A stretch of 64,000 nt of DNA from a bacterium (GCA_004298675.1 SCRI01000064.1:6539-70538), one strand, 5' to 3'; shown: positions 1 to 8,466, counted from the stretch's first letter. Notes: generated by a model not told the origin, from the sequence alone. Program-made: numbers and translations.

Positions 1-169
1 ACCCCAGCGACTGCGCCCGGCGTATCGCGCGCATGATCTCGACCGCGCGTTCGTCAAACACGCGATAGCCGGAGGCGGTCCGCTGCGAGCATAGAAGACC
101 GCGGCGCTCGTAGTAGCGCACCGCTTTGGGCGTCACGCCCGCGCGCCGGGCGAGCTCTCCGATATACAT
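1..169 (-). CDS. MerR-family transcriptional regulator, N-terminal part (runs off the window)
   Basis: The first 56 residues are a MerR winged-helix DNA-binding domain: MYIGELARRAGV, then TPKAVRYYERRGLL and the wing segment SGYRVFDERAVE. The effector domain lies beyond base 1, so the inducer is unknown. The ATG at 167-169 follows a promoter with the long spacer typical of MerR targets and has no room for a Shine-Dalgarno site. It sits downstream of, and in the same direction as, an acyl-CoA ligase/enoyl-CoA hydratase pair. MerR regulators of the LiuR type often control such acyl-CoA genes; that role is inferred here. Confidence 0.85.
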   Translation of the reverse strand, partial: MYIGELARRAGVTPKAVRYYERRGLLCSQRTASGYRVFDERAVEIMRAIRRAQSLG

Positions 170-178
170 TGCACGTTC

Positions 179-210
179 AGTGTACACCTTGACCTTAGGA
201 GATGGTCAAG
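179..210 (-). promoter_or_regulatory. MerR-type promoter and operator
   Basis: Reading the minus strand, TTGACC (complement of 204-209) and TACACT (complement of 179-184) are separated by 19 bp. This over-long spacer is the hallmark of promoters activated by DNA distortion by MerR proteins. A perfect 7-bp inverted repeat, CTTGACC/GGTCAAG (188-194 and 204-210), fills the spacer and overlaps the -35. The -10 ends 9 nt before the regulator's ATG, so the regulator is probably autoregulated and the transcript nearly leaderless. Confidence 0.65.
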
Positions 211-224
211 CGCAGCAGCCCACG

Positions 225-1841
225 CTACGAGTAGCCGCCTTCGCGAATGAGTTGGCGGATACGCTTCTTGTCGATCTTGCCGACCGCCGTCTGCGGCAGC
301 GTCGCGGAGAAAGCCCAGAACGACGGGATCCAGAAATGCGCGACCTTGCCTTCGAGCCAGGCCGCCAGCTCCTCCGGGGCTACCTGCTGCCCTTCCTTGA
401 GCACGACAATGGCGCCGGGGCGTTCCTGCCAACGCGGATCGGGAATGGCCACCACCGCGGCATCCTGCACGGCGGGGTGTTTGCGGATGGCCTCCTCGAG
501 TGCGAGCGAGGGAATCCACTCGCCACCCGACTTGATGGCATCCTTGGAGCGATCGACGAGATTAAGATAGCCGTCCGGATCCAAGGTGCCGAGGTCCCCG
601 GTGCGCAGCCAGCCGTCGTGCAGCACGTTACGACCTTCCGTACCCAGATACGATGCCGTGACCCACGGACCACGGATCTCGATCTCTCCTACCGTCGCGC
701 CGTCGCTGGGCAAGATCTCGTCACGATCGCGCGCGGCCACGCGCACTTCGAGACCGCAGACCACGCGACCCTGGCTGAGAAAATACGGCGCCTGCTCCTC
801 GAGCGTCTCCGCCCACGGCGGGAGACCCGCCACCGTCGAAACCGCCGATGTCTCGGTCATGCCCCAGGCTTGAATCATCTCGACGCCGAGCTCGCGATAG
901 GCCTCGTACAGCACGCGTGGAACCTGCGAGCCGCCGCAATAGATCGCGCGCAGCGACCCGAGCTCGCGCCGGCCACGGGCGCGCGCGAGCTGCAGCACGT
1001 CCGACCAGATCGTCGGCACGCCAGCGGCGATAGTAGGGCGCTCGTCGTCGACGAGCGCAAGCAGCGTATCGGCATGCATGGAGTGGCCGGGGAAAACGAG
1101 CTGGGCACCGGCCATCAAGGCGGCGAACGGCAGGCCCCACCCGTTGACGTGGTAGAGCGGGACTCCTTGCAGCAGCCTGCTCGTCGCGCCGACACCGAGC
1201 GCGTTGACCGTACACATGCTCATCGCCTGCAGCCAGACCGAACGGTGACTGTACGCCACGCCTTTCGGAGGCCCCGTCGTGCCGCTGGTATAGCACAGAA
1301 TCGCGGCGTCGCGTTCGTCGACGTCGGGCCACTCGACGATCGGGTCGCCCTCGCGCAAGAGCTCCTCGTAGGCCACAACGGCGTAGCCGGCGCCGGGCTG
1401 ACTCTGCGTGGCCGCCTCACCCACGACGACCAGCAACCGTAAATCGGGCAAACGCGCGGCCACGGCTCTGAAACGTTCGAGATAGGGTGCGTCGACGATG
1501 AACACCGCATCCTTGGCGTCGCGCGCGATGTACTCGAGCTGATCGTCGTGCAGCCGCGCGTTGACGGTATGCAGCACGCGCCCACTGGCGGGGACGCCCA
1601 GGTAGGCCTCGAGATGCTCCTGCGTGGCGCCGCCGACGGTGCCGATGATGGCATCGCGGCCGTAGCCGCGTTTGGCAAGCGCGCTGCCCAGGCGTCCCGC
1701 GCGCTCAACCGCTTGAGCGAACGTGACCGTGGTACGCCCGCGCTCGCGCTGTGTGACGATCTTCGACTTGCCGTTGACTCGATGGGCATGACGCAGCAGC
1801 AAGGGAAGCCCCAACTGACCGCCCTGCATAGTGCTGCGCAT
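225..1841 (-). CDS. AMP-dependent acyl-CoA synthetase (fatty-acyl-CoA ligase family)
   Basis: This 538-residue ANL-superfamily enzyme activates a carboxylic acid with ATP and CoA. Core motifs are present in order: the P-loop YTSGTTGPPKG, the acyl-site segment QAWGMTETSAV, the hinge DGWLRTGDLG and VDRSKDAIKSGGEW, and the C-terminal lysine motif TAVGKIDKKRI. The last provides the adenylation lysine. Length and motif order match medium/long-chain acyl-CoA ligases; the exact acid cannot be read from the sequence. It starts 2 nt after the stop of the upstream enoyl-CoA hydratase, so the two are co-transcribed. Confidence 0.9.
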   Translation of the reverse strand: MRSTMQGGQLGLPLLLRHAHRVNGKSKIVTQRERGRTTVTFAQAVERAGRLGSALAKRGYGRDAIIGTVGGATQEHLEAYLGVPASGRVLHTVNARLHDDQLEYIARDAKDAVFIVDAPYLERFRAVAARLPDLRLLVVVGEAATQSQPGAGYAVVAYEELLREGDPIVEWPDVDERDAAILCYTSGTTGPPKGVAYSHRSVWLQAMSMCTVNALGVGATSRLLQGVPLYHVNGWGLPFAALMAGAQLVFPGHSMHADTLLALVDDERPTIAAGVPTIWSDVLQLARARGRRELGSLRAIYCGGSQVPRVLYEAYRELGVEMIQAWGMTETSAVSTVAGLPPWAETLEEQAPYFLSQGRVVCGLEVRVAARDRDEILPSDGATVGEIEIRGPWVTASYLGTEGRNVLHDGWLRTGDLGTLDPDGYLNLVDRSKDAIKSGGEWIPSLALEEAIRKHPAVQDAAVVAIPDPRWQERPGAIVVLKEGQQVAPEELAAWLEGKVAHFWIPSFWAFSATLPQTAVGKIDKKRIRQLIREGGYS

Positions 1842-1843
1842 GG

Positions 1844-2671
1844 CTACTTCGACTCGCTCTCGAGCTTGCCGTAACGCGAGTCACGCCAGTTCAAGGCTTC
1901 GCGCAGACCCTGCTTACTCACCCGCTCACCAAACTCGGCCTTCTCGGGTGAGTAGGCGGCATTGAGCGTGGCGGCGATGTCGAGGTTGGAGTGCACCGCG
2001 CCACGCAGTCCCATGGCCTCGTACGCTCGCACTAAGGCCATCTTGGTCAGGCGCAGCGTGACGGCCGGCGTCACGCCGATGCGCTTGGCCAGCGCCTGCA
2101 CGGCGGACACGAGCTCGCCGGCGGGAACCACTCGATTGATGAGGCCGATGCGCTCGGCCTCCGCGGCCGAGATCACGTCGCCGGTGAGCAGCAGCTCGTT
2201 GGTCTTCTTCTGACCGATCACGAACGGCATCAGCAGCGTCACGGGGCCGGAGCCGAAGCGGATCTCCGGCTCGCCGAAGCGCGCGCGCTCGGTAGCCACG
2301 ATTAAGTCGCAGGCCATCGCCAGCTCGCAGGCGCCGGCCAGGCACCAGCCGTCGACAGCGGCGATGGTGGGCTTATTCGAGGCCCACACCGCCATCGACA
2401 GATCGACATTGCGAGTAAGCTGCACGTGCCAATCCTCGGCGCGACTGAGGCCGGCCTCCACCTCTTCAGCGATGTCGTACCCGACCGAGAAGTTCTGCCC
2501 GGCCCCGGTGAGCGCGATGACGCGTACGCGCTCGTCGGCGTCGAGCTCGCGCAGCGTTGTGCGCAACGTGCTCACGACCGCGGACGAAAGCGCGTTGAGC
2601 TTCGCCGGCCGGTTGATGGTCACCCAGGCCACGCCTTCACGAACTTCGGTCAATACGATCGAGTCATCCAA
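1844..2671 (-). CDS. Enoyl-CoA hydratase/isomerase family protein
   Basis: A 275-residue crotonase-fold protein. The oxyanion-hole segment GAGQNFSVGYDI and the second segment AVDGWCLAGACELAMACDL are clear. The acid/base region reads RFGEPEIRFGSGP, so a glutamate of the EPE type is kept. A strong GGAGGAG lies just upstream of the ATG at 2669-2671. It is first in a two-gene unit with the acyl-CoA ligase, suggesting beta-oxidation-like degradation of an acyl acid. Substrate and hydratase-versus-isomerase activity are not determined. Confidence 0.88.
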   Translation of the reverse strand: MDDSIVLTEVREGVAWVTINRPAKLNALSSAVVSTLRTTLRELDADERVRVIALTGAGQNFSVGYDIAEEVEAGLSRAEDWHVQLTRNVDLSMAVWASNKPTIAAVDGWCLAGACELAMACDLIVATERARFGEPEIRFGSGPVTLLMPFVIGQKKTNELLLTGDVISAAEAERIGLINRVVPAGELVSAVQALAKRIGVTPAVTLRLTKMALVRAYEAMGLRGAVHSNLDIAATLNAAYSPEKAEFGERVSKQGLREALNWRDSRYGKLESESK

Positions 2672-2822
2672 GACCTCTCTCCTCCCATCGCGCCCTCGCT
2701 GATTTCAGCGCAACGTGGCTTTTCCGCGCCTGGAAGCGTGTCCTGGTGCGCGCGGGAGCGTCCCGCGCGCCTTCCGAAGATTTCCGCAGACCGAAGCACA
2801 AACGTACGCAAGGGAGGGTGCT

Positions 2823-3359
2823 ATGGGAGTGCTCGCAAGGCTAGCGACCGTGCTGCGAGTGCTGCGCGGCGCAGAACGTCCGCTGCAGGCATTACATCTC
2901 TTGCGCAGGCGACCGGCCCTGCTCGTCGCCGTCAATGCTTTCGAAATCGCGCACCTCATGAGCGGGCGGATGCCGATGCACCTCAAAGCGCTGGCGCAGA
3001 TCAAGACCTCCGCGCTGGTCGGCTGCCCGTTCTGACTGGATATCGGCTCGGCCGTGGGCAGAGCATTTGGTGTACGCGAGGAGCAACTGTTGGAGCTGCC
3101 GCGCTATACCCGTAGTCCGGCGTTCGACGCCGACGAGCGTCTCGTGCTCGATCTCGCCGTGGCGCTGGCGCAGACGCCGGCCGACGTCTCCGCCGCGCTG
3201 CGGGAGCGGCTGCGCGCGCGTTTCGCAGAGGCGCAACTGGTGGAACTGGCCGCCGTGATCGCGTGGGAAAACTATCGCGCACGCTTCAACCGCGCCTTCG
3301 GGGTCCAGCCCTCCGGCTTCTCCCACGGCGCCTTCTGCGCATTGCCGGAGCAGACGTGA
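2823..3359 (+). CDS. AhpD/carboxymuconolactone decarboxylase-like protein, probable selenoprotein (in-frame TGA at 3033-3035)
   Basis: Translated through the TGA at 3033-3035, this is a 178-residue AhpD-fold protein. The stop falls exactly where the family has the second Cys of its CxxC redox motif: GCPF-U-LDIGSA, where relatives read GCPFCxDIGSA. The frame continues without disruption to the next stop, with normal family sequence (VGRAFGV, DERLVLDLA, NYRARFNRAFG). The ATG at 2823 has AAGGGAGGG just upstream. AhpD-like selenoproteins of the CxxU type are known, so selenocysteine at residue 71 is the best reading. A point mutation from TGC to TGA, or a sequencing error, is the alternative. The likely role is a thiol peroxidase or reductase. 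Confidence 0.75.
3033..3072 (+). other. Candidate bacterial SECIS element next to the Sec codon
   Basis: Immediately after the TGA, two weak alternative hairpins can form. GCTC (3047-3050) can pair with GGGC (3057-3060) around a GGCCGT loop, or with GAGC (3062-3065) around an 11-nt loop. Both loops begin with GG, as expected for bacterial SECIS apical loops. The loop starts about 14 nt after the UGA, slightly closer than usual. The stems are short, so this is a candidate only; the case for Sec rests mainly on the protein motif. Confidence 0.35.
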
Positions 3360-3360
3360 C

Positions 3361-3391
3361 GCGGCCGGCTGGCCCTTAAGCAGCCGGCCGC
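3361..3391 (+). terminator. Perfect 11-bp hairpin after the AhpD-like gene
   Basis: GCGGCCGGCTG (3361-3371) and CAGCCGGCCGC (3381-3391) form a perfect 11-bp stem with a 9-nt loop, starting one base after the stop codon. No T-run follows, so it may act as a rho-independent-like terminator or an mRNA 3' stabiliser. Confidence 0.6.
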
Positions 3392-3406
3392 TCACTCATG
3401 GGGCGA

Positions 3407-3428
3407 GAAACCACGGCGGCGGCGGCGC
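3407..3428 (+). repeat. Intergenic 22-bp repeat, copy 1
   Basis: The 22 bp from 3407, GAAACCACGG followed by CGG units, recur identically at 27102-27123. Both copies lie in short gaps just before a plus-strand gene. The CGG-rich half is low complexity, but the shared GAAACCA flank makes chance less likely. Confidence 0.5.
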
Positions 3429-3486
3429 TAGGCGCAGGGATGCGCGTTTCTGGCAGCGTGAATCCCATGGCGGGAGGAGTCACGTC

Positions 3487-4758
3487 ATGCGCGATCAAGC
3501 CCTTACTCGCAAGCAATTCGTGACTGGCGCCACGCTTGCAGCCGCCACCGTCACGGCCGCTTTCCCCGCCATCATCCATAGTCCAAGCGCAGCGGCGGAG
3601 ACGCTCAAGATCGGCGAGACCGACGAATTGACCGGAACCTACGCCGCCCTGGGCAGGAGCCAGCAGCGCGGCGAGCAGCTCGCCATGGAGCGGTGGAACG
3701 CCAAAGGCGGCGTGCTCGGCCGTAAAGTGGAGCTGGTAGCCGAAGATAATCAGGCCGATCCAGGCGTCGCCGTCCAGAAGGCTCGCAAACTCGTCAACGA
3801 CGACAAGTGCGTTGCCCTCATCGGCACGGTCTCAAGCGCCGTCGCGCTCGCCACCAGCAATGCCGCCGCCACGCTCAACACGGTCTTCATGGACGCCGGC
3901 GGCCATGCCGACGACATCACCGGCAAGAACTGTCACTGGACGACGTTCCAGGTCTGTCACACGACGTGGGCATTGACGCACGCCAACGGCTTCGCGATCG
4001 CGGAAAAGTACGGCAAGAAGTGGTATCTGATCACGCCGGACTATGCCTTCGGTCACGCGCTGGCGCGCGGCTACAACGACGTCATCCAGAAAGTCGGCGG
4101 GCAGATCGTGGAGAACGATCTAGCGCCGCTGGGAACGACGGACTTCAGCACGTATCTCACCAAGGTCACCGCGAAGAAACCCGACGTGCTAGTGGTGCTC
4201 AACAACGGCAACGACTTCATCAACACGATGAAGCAGGCCAGCTCGTTCGGCATCCTGGCGAAGATACCGGTAGCGGGACCGTACGCCGAACTCGAGGCCC
4301 TGTGGGCGCTGCCCACCGTCGCGCGCGTGGGCTTCTGGGGGACGGAGTGGTATTACAAAGATAGCATCGTCTTCGGGAGCCATAACGCGGAGGCGCTGAC
4401 TTTCGTCAACGAGTACCGCAAGCGCTTCGGCGAGCCCCCAACCGCACGCAGCTGCTTCGGCTACGCGGGCATGGACCGCTTGTTGTGGGCATTCAACGAA
4501 GCCAAGTCCACGGACCCGGTCAAAGTCTCGAAAGCTCTAGCCGGTGCCGAATTTACGTCGGTGTGGGCGGGCGCATCCAGTTTCCGCACGCAGGACCACG
4601 AGATGATGTGGCCGATGTGGAACGGCACGATTCGCCCACAGGGGACCCCACAGGACAAGTACGACGTCATCGACGTCACCAGCGTGCAACCGGCGGAGAA
4701 GATCTTCATCACCGCCGCGGAGGCCGCGAAGGAGTGCAGCCTCGGCTATCCCGGCTAA
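3487..4758 (+). CDS. ABC transporter substrate-binding protein, branched-chain amino acid (Leu/Ile/Val-binding) type
   Basis: A 423-residue periplasmic binding protein of the type I fold used by the LivJ/amide family. An export signal (TRKQFVTGATLAAATVTAA, ending near AAAE) precedes LKIGETDELTGTYAALGR, the usual opening strand of the group. GGGAGGAG sits upstream of the ATG. The signal has an arginine-lysine pair rather than two arginines. No permease or ATPase genes are adjacent, so its transporter must be encoded elsewhere. The ligand is unknown; members bind amino acids, amides, urea or aromatic acids. Confidence 0.88.
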   Translation: MRDQALTRKQFVTGATLAAATVTAAFPAIIHSPSAAAETLKIGETDELTGTYAALGRSQQRGEQLAMERWNAKGGVLGRKVELVAEDNQADPGVAVQKARKLVNDDKCVALIGTVSSAVALATSNAAATLNTVFMDAGGHADDITGKNCHWTTFQVCHTTWALTHANGFAIAEKYGKKWYLITPDYAFGHALARGYNDVIQKVGGQIVENDLAPLGTTDFSTYLTKVTAKKPDVLVVLNNGNDFINTMKQASSFGILAKIPVAGPYAELEALWALPTVARVGFWGTEWYYKDSIVFGSHNAEALTFVNEYRKRFGEPPTARSCFGYAGMDRLLWAFNEAKSTDPVKVSKALAGAEFTSVWAGASSFRTQDHEMMWPMWNGTIRPQGTPQDKYDVIDVTSVQPAEKIFITAAEAAKECSLGYPG

Positions 4759-4780
4759 CCGGGTCCGCGCCCAGGCTTGG

Positions 4781-5146
4781 CTACGGCTGGACCCGGATGC
4801 GAGTGCAGGCGGCTATGTGCGCGGCGTTGTCGCTCACGACCGCCTGCGCCAGCTCGAGCAGCTTGCGGATGCGGCGGTCGGTCAGGCGGTAGATGACGTT
4901 GCGCCCTTGACGCAGCGTATCCACGTAGCCGCACCACTTCAGGCAGGCGAGGTGGTTGCTCACGCGGCTCTGAGATAGGCCCAGATGTGCCACGATCTCG
5001 CCGGCCGGACGCGGTCCGTCGAGCAGGAAGCGCACGATACGGAGCCGCGTGGGATCCGCAAGGCCGCTCATGAACTTGGCATAGAGCAGGTCGGCCGCAT
5101 CACCAAGCGCGCCGGCCGGCTCCGGCCGCGGTTTCACTTTCGCCAT
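4781..5146 (-). CDS. ArsR/SmtB-family metal sensor, CmtR-like
   Basis: A 121-residue winged-helix repressor: GLADPTRLRIVRFLL, then the recognition helix GLSQSRVSNHLACLKWCGYV and the wing RQGRNVIYRL. Two cysteines four residues apart in the recognition helix (ACLKWCG) plus one near the C terminus (AACTRI) match the Cd(II)/Pb(II) site of mycobacterial CmtR (Cys57, Cys61, Cys102). Length is also close to CmtR (118). Cadmium/lead sensing is therefore inferred. No metal efflux gene is adjacent, and the convergent gene upstream (3487-4758) is a solute-binding protein. Confidence 0.8.
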   Translation of the reverse strand: MAKVKPRPEPAGALGDAADLLYAKFMSGLADPTRLRIVRFLLDGPRPAGEIVAHLGLSQSRVSNHLACLKWCGYVDTLRQGRNVIYRLTDRRIRKLLELAQAVVSDNAAHIAACTRIRVQP

Positions 5147-5155
5147 CGCATCTAC

Positions 5156-5183
5156 GATATATTATGAACTCGTGATACGTCAA
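5156..5183 (-). promoter_or_regulatory. Promoter of the CmtR-like regulator, leaderless geometry
   Basis: On the minus strand TTGACG (complement of 5178-5183) and TATATC (complement of 5156-5161) are 16 bp apart. The -10 ends 9 nt before the ATG at 5144-5146, leaving no ribosome-binding site. The AT-rich ACGA...TCGT element spanning the spacer may be the repressor operator, by analogy with ArsR proteins that bind over their own promoter. Confidence 0.5.
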
Positions 5184-5198
5184 GGAGCCAGCGCCACT

Positions 5199-5708
5199 TC
5201 AATCGGCTTGGACGGGCGGCAGCGGCGGATGCGGCTGGATGCGGTAGGCGCGCTTGTAGACCATGAACGTACGCTTGAACGAGATCACGAGCGTGCCGTC
5301 CTGGTTGAAACCCTCCGTCTTCACCTCAACGATGCCGGCATGCGGGCGGGATTTCGATTCGCGCTTGCCTAGGACGTGCGAGCGCGAGTAGATGGTGTCG
5401 CCGGCGAACACGGGATGCGGCAAGTTGATGTCGCTCCAAGCGAGGTTGGCGATAGCATTTTCGCTGATGTCGCTGACACTCTGCCCCGTAACCAGCGCCA
5501 GCGTAAAGGTGCTGTCCACCAGCGGCTTGCCGAACTCGGTCTGCGCGGCGAGGTGGCTATCGAAGTGGATCGGGTTCGTGTTCAGCGTCAGCAGCGTGAA
5601 CCAGATGTTGTCCACTTCGGTGACGGTGCGGCCGAGGCGATGGACGTAGACGTCTCCCACCTCGAAATCCTCGTAGCAGCGCCCTTGCCAACCGGGTTTT
5701 TCGCTCAC
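5199..5708 (-). CDS. MaoC-family acyl-CoA hydratase
   Basis: A 169-residue hot-dog-fold protein. The start is taken as the GTG at 5706-5708 because AGGGAGGG lies just before it; a longer open frame upstream has no site. The hydratase segment reads LNTNPIHFDSHLAA, where NPxHFD keeps the catalytic histidine while the first Asp of the usual GDxNPxH is replaced. The sequence AQTEFGKPLVDSTFTLALVTG resembles mesaconyl-CoA hydratase-like MaoC proteins. It is monocistronic here. The substrate is unknown. Confidence 0.82.
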   Translation of the reverse strand: MSEKPGWQGRCYEDFEVGDVYVHRLGRTVTEVDNIWFTLLTLNTNPIHFDSHLAAQTEFGKPLVDSTFTLALVTGQSVSDISENAIANLAWSDINLPHPVFAGDTIYSRSHVLGKRESKSRPHAGIVEVKTEGFNQDGTLVISFKRTFMVYKRAYRIQPHPPLPPVQAD

Positions 5709-5916
5709 GTCGCCCTCCCTGAAGTTGCGGCCGCAGGCGGAAGCACACCGACACGGCACCGGATTACACGGAAGAGATATTGTGCTGCCCCACCGGCTCA
5801 CCCTCGTTTCCAAGCCAATGCGAGCGGGTATAGAGTAGAACGAACACGGTACGGCTTCATGCACACTGAGGCCATCTGTCCGTGTGTCGCTTCGCTTACG
5901 GGGGGTGGTGCATCCG

Positions 5917-6705
5917 ATGGGCGAGCTATCACGTAACGCTTTTCTCAAGCTAGCAGGGGTGGCCGGTACTGCGGGCGCGGTCAACAATGCGTTAGGGCAA
6001 CCCGCGCCGGCTGAGGCCGCAGCGAAGCCACCCGCACGCGAGCTGCAGGCCTTCACGTTTCTCACGCCACCGGAACAGCGGTTCGTGGAAGCGGCCATCG
6101 AGCGCCTCATTCCGGCTGATTCGTCCGGCCCCGGCGCTAGGGAGGCGGGAGTCGCCTACTACATCGACCAGCAACTCCGGGGCGCTTGGGGCACGGGTGC
6201 GCGACAATACCGGCAAGGGCCGTGGATGGCCGGAACGCCTGAGCAAGGCTATCAGCTCAACCTCATCCCGCAGCAAGTGTACCGCATCGGTATCGCCGCG
6301 ACCAACGCGCACTGCCGCCAGGCTTACGGCAAGACGTTCGATGCGCTCTCGGGGGCACATCAAGATGACGTGTTGCACGGTCTAGAGAGCGGCAAGATCG
6401 CGCTGGCGGAGATCCCCTCCAAAACGTTCTTCTCCATCCTGCTCGGGAATACGATCGAAGGCTATTTCGCCGACCCACTCTATGGCGGCAACCGGAACAT
6501 GGCGGGATGGAGGGCCGTCGGCTTCCCCGGCGTGGCGGCGGCATACGCCGGCGTCATCGAGAAGTACAATGTCCCGTACAAGGTCAAGCCGGTCAGCATC
6601 GCCGACGTCGAGCAGGGCCTCGATCCGGATCCGGGCCACGCCGCAGACGAAGCCCATCGGCAGCGCATTGCGCTGATGCACGCGCGCCAGCAGACGGAGG
6701 CCTAG
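5917..6705 (+). CDS. Gluconate 2-dehydrogenase subunit 3 family protein
   Basis: About 262 residues with an N-terminal export-type signal (SRNAFLKLAGVAGTAGA) and the Gluconate_2-dh3 domain: FTFLTPPEQRFVEAAIERLIPADSSGPGAREAGVAYYIDQQL. In this family the small subunit carries the Tat signal that exports its FAD partner. Here only one arginine of the Tat pair is present (RN). The ATG at 5917 follows GGGGGGTGG; a GTG at 5884 is possible but would bury the signal. The FAD subunit begins 3 nt after the stop, so the two form a complex. No cytochrome subunit is adjacent. Confidence 0.85.
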   Translation: MGELSRNAFLKLAGVAGTAGAVNNALGQPAPAEAAAKPPARELQAFTFLTPPEQRFVEAAIERLIPADSSGPGAREAGVAYYIDQQLRGAWGTGARQYRQGPWMAGTPEQGYQLNLIPQQVYRIGIAATNAHCRQAYGKTFDALSGAHQDDVLHGLESGKIALAEIPSKTFFSILLGNTIEGYFADPLYGGNRNMAGWRAVGFPGVAAAYAGVIEKYNVPYKVKPVSIADVEQGLDPDPGHAADEAHRQRIALMHARQQTEA

Positions 6706-6708
6706 AGT

Positions 6709-8466
6709 ATGGCGACCAAACTCAAAGCGGTCGACGCTGTCACCATCGGCGTCGGGTGGACCGGCGGCATCATCGCGGCGGAGCTGACCAAGGCGGGATA
6801 CCACGTGGTGGGCCTGGAGCGCGGGGAATATCGCAACACCGACCCCGACTTCGAGGTACCGCAGATCCACGACGAGCTCGCCTACGCCGTGCGCCACAAG
6901 TTCATGCAGGACCCAGCGCAGGATACCTACACGTTTCGCAACGACGCACGCGAAACCGCTCTCCCCATCCGCTACTTATCCGGCTTCTTACCCGGAACGG
7001 GCCTAGGCGGCGCCGGCGTACACTGGAACGGACAGACTTGGCGCTTTCTGCCTTGGGATTTCGAGACGCGCAGCGCGACCATCAAGCGCTACGGCGAGGC
7101 TAAGCTCAACGGAGCGACGAGTCAAGACTGGGGCATTACCTACGCTGAGCTGGAGCCGTACTTCGACAAGTTCGAATATATGGCCGGCATCGCCGGTAAA
7201 GCAGGCAACATCAAAGGCTCAATCCATCCCGGCGGCAACCCCTTCGAGGGCCCACGCTCGCGCGAGTATCCCAACCCGCCCATGAAGACGAGCTACGCCG
7301 GCATGCTGACCAAAGAGGCCGCGAAGAAACTCGGATACCACCCTTTTCCACAGCCCTCTGCCAACGTCACGCGCCCGTACACCAACCCCGACGGCGCCAA
7401 GTTCGGTGCTTGTGTCTACTGCGGGTATTGCGAGCGCTTCGCCTGCGAGATGTTCGCCAAGTCCAGTCCACAGCTTGCGGTCCTGCCGGTGGCCATGAAG
7501 ACGGGACGCTACGAGCTACGCACCTTCTGCAACGTGACCAGGATCAACCTCGACAGTACCGGCAAGCGCGCGGTCAGCGTTACCTACGTGGACGCGCAGG
7601 GACGCGAGTTCGAGCAACCGGCGGAGATGATCTTCCTGACCTCGTTCATCCTCAACAACGTGCGCACGCTGCTGGTGTCCAACATCGGGACGCGGTACGA
7701 TCCACAGACCGGCGAGGGCGTCGTCGGCCGCAACTACACCTACCAGATGAACACCGGCGGCACGTATTTCTTCAACAAGAAAGTCTTCAATACGTTCATG
7801 GGCTCCGGCGCGATGGGCGTGGCCATCGACGAGTTCAACGGCGACAATTTCGATCACACGAATCACGACTTCATCGGCGGCGCGTACATCCTCGTCTCCA
7901 CGACCGGTGCGCGGCCGATCCAATACCATCCGGTGCCGCCGGGAACGCCGCATTGGGGTGCGCAGTGGAAGAAGCAGGTGGTACGGTACTACAACCGCGC
8001 CATCGGCATCAACGCCAGCGGCGGCGTCCAAGCCTATCGCCACAACTATCTCGATCTCGACCCCACCTATCGCGATGCGTACGGCTTACCGCTCCTGCGG
8101 ATCACCTTCGATTGGGGCCCGCACGAGCTCAACCAATCGCAGTTTATGGCCACCATCCTCAGGAAGATCGGACATGCCATGAACGCGGACATCGTGGCCG
8201 TAAGCCCACGCACCGGCCACTACAACAGCACGATCTATCAGAGCACCCATAATATCGGCGGCGCCATCATGGGAACCGATCCCAAGACGAGCGCCGTCAA
8301 CAAGTACCTCCAGAGCTGGGACGTGCACAACCTGTTCGTGCTGGGCGCATCGGCGTTCCCACAGAACTCAGGGTACAACCCCACCGGGACGTTGTGCGCG
8401 TTAGCCTACTGGAACACTGAGCACGTGATCAAACGGTACATCAAGAATCCCGGGCCGATGGCTTGA
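6709..8466 (+). CDS. GMC-family FAD oxidoreductase (gluconate 2-dehydrogenase large subunit type)
   Basis: A 585-residue flavoprotein. The N-terminal dinucleotide motif is TIGVGWTGGIIAAEL with the acid GLERGEYRN. A cysteine cluster GACVYCGYCERFAC follows at about residues 230-245. The C-terminal GMC signature HNIGGAIMGTDP...GASAFPQNSGYNPTGT contains the active-site histidine and the FAD-binding loop. It probably oxidises a sugar, polyol or other alcohol outside the membrane with its small subunit. It lacks its own signal, consistent with export as a folded pair. Its last 26 bp overlap the convergent lyase gene. Confidence 0.87.
   Translation: MATKLKAVDAVTIGVGWTGGIIAAELTKAGYHVVGLERGEYRNTDPDFEVPQIHDELAYAVRHKFMQDPAQDTYTFRNDARETALPIRYLSGFLPGTGLGGAGVHWNGQTWRFLPWDFETRSATIKRYGEAKLNGATSQDWGITYAELEPYFDKFEYMAGIAGKAGNIKGSIHPGGNPFEGPRSREYPNPPMKTSYAGMLTKEAAKKLGYHPFPQPSANVTRPYTNPDGAKFGACVYCGYCERFACEMFAKSSPQLAVLPVAMKTGRYELRTFCNVTRINLDSTGKRAVSVTYVDAQGREFEQPAEMIFLTSFILNNVRTLLVSNIGTRYDPQTGEGVVGRNYTYQMNTGGTYFFNKKVFNTFMGSGAMGVAIDEFNGDNFDHTNHDFIGGAYILVSTTGARPIQYHPVPPGTPHWGAQWKKQVVRYYNRAIGINASGGVQAYRHNYLDLDPTYRDAYGLPLLRITFDWGPHELNQSQFMATILRKIGHAMNADIVAVSPRTGHYNSTIYQSTHNIGGAIMGTDPKTSAVNKYLQSWDVHNLFVLGASAFPQNSGYNPTGTLCALAYWNTEHVIKRYIKNPGPMA

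Noticed and set aside
2823-3035. AhpD-like gene read as two separate short genes or a broken pseudogene
   Set aside because: The only break is a TGA at the exact redox Cys, and both sides are in one frame with good family sequence, so Sec insertion is the better reading.
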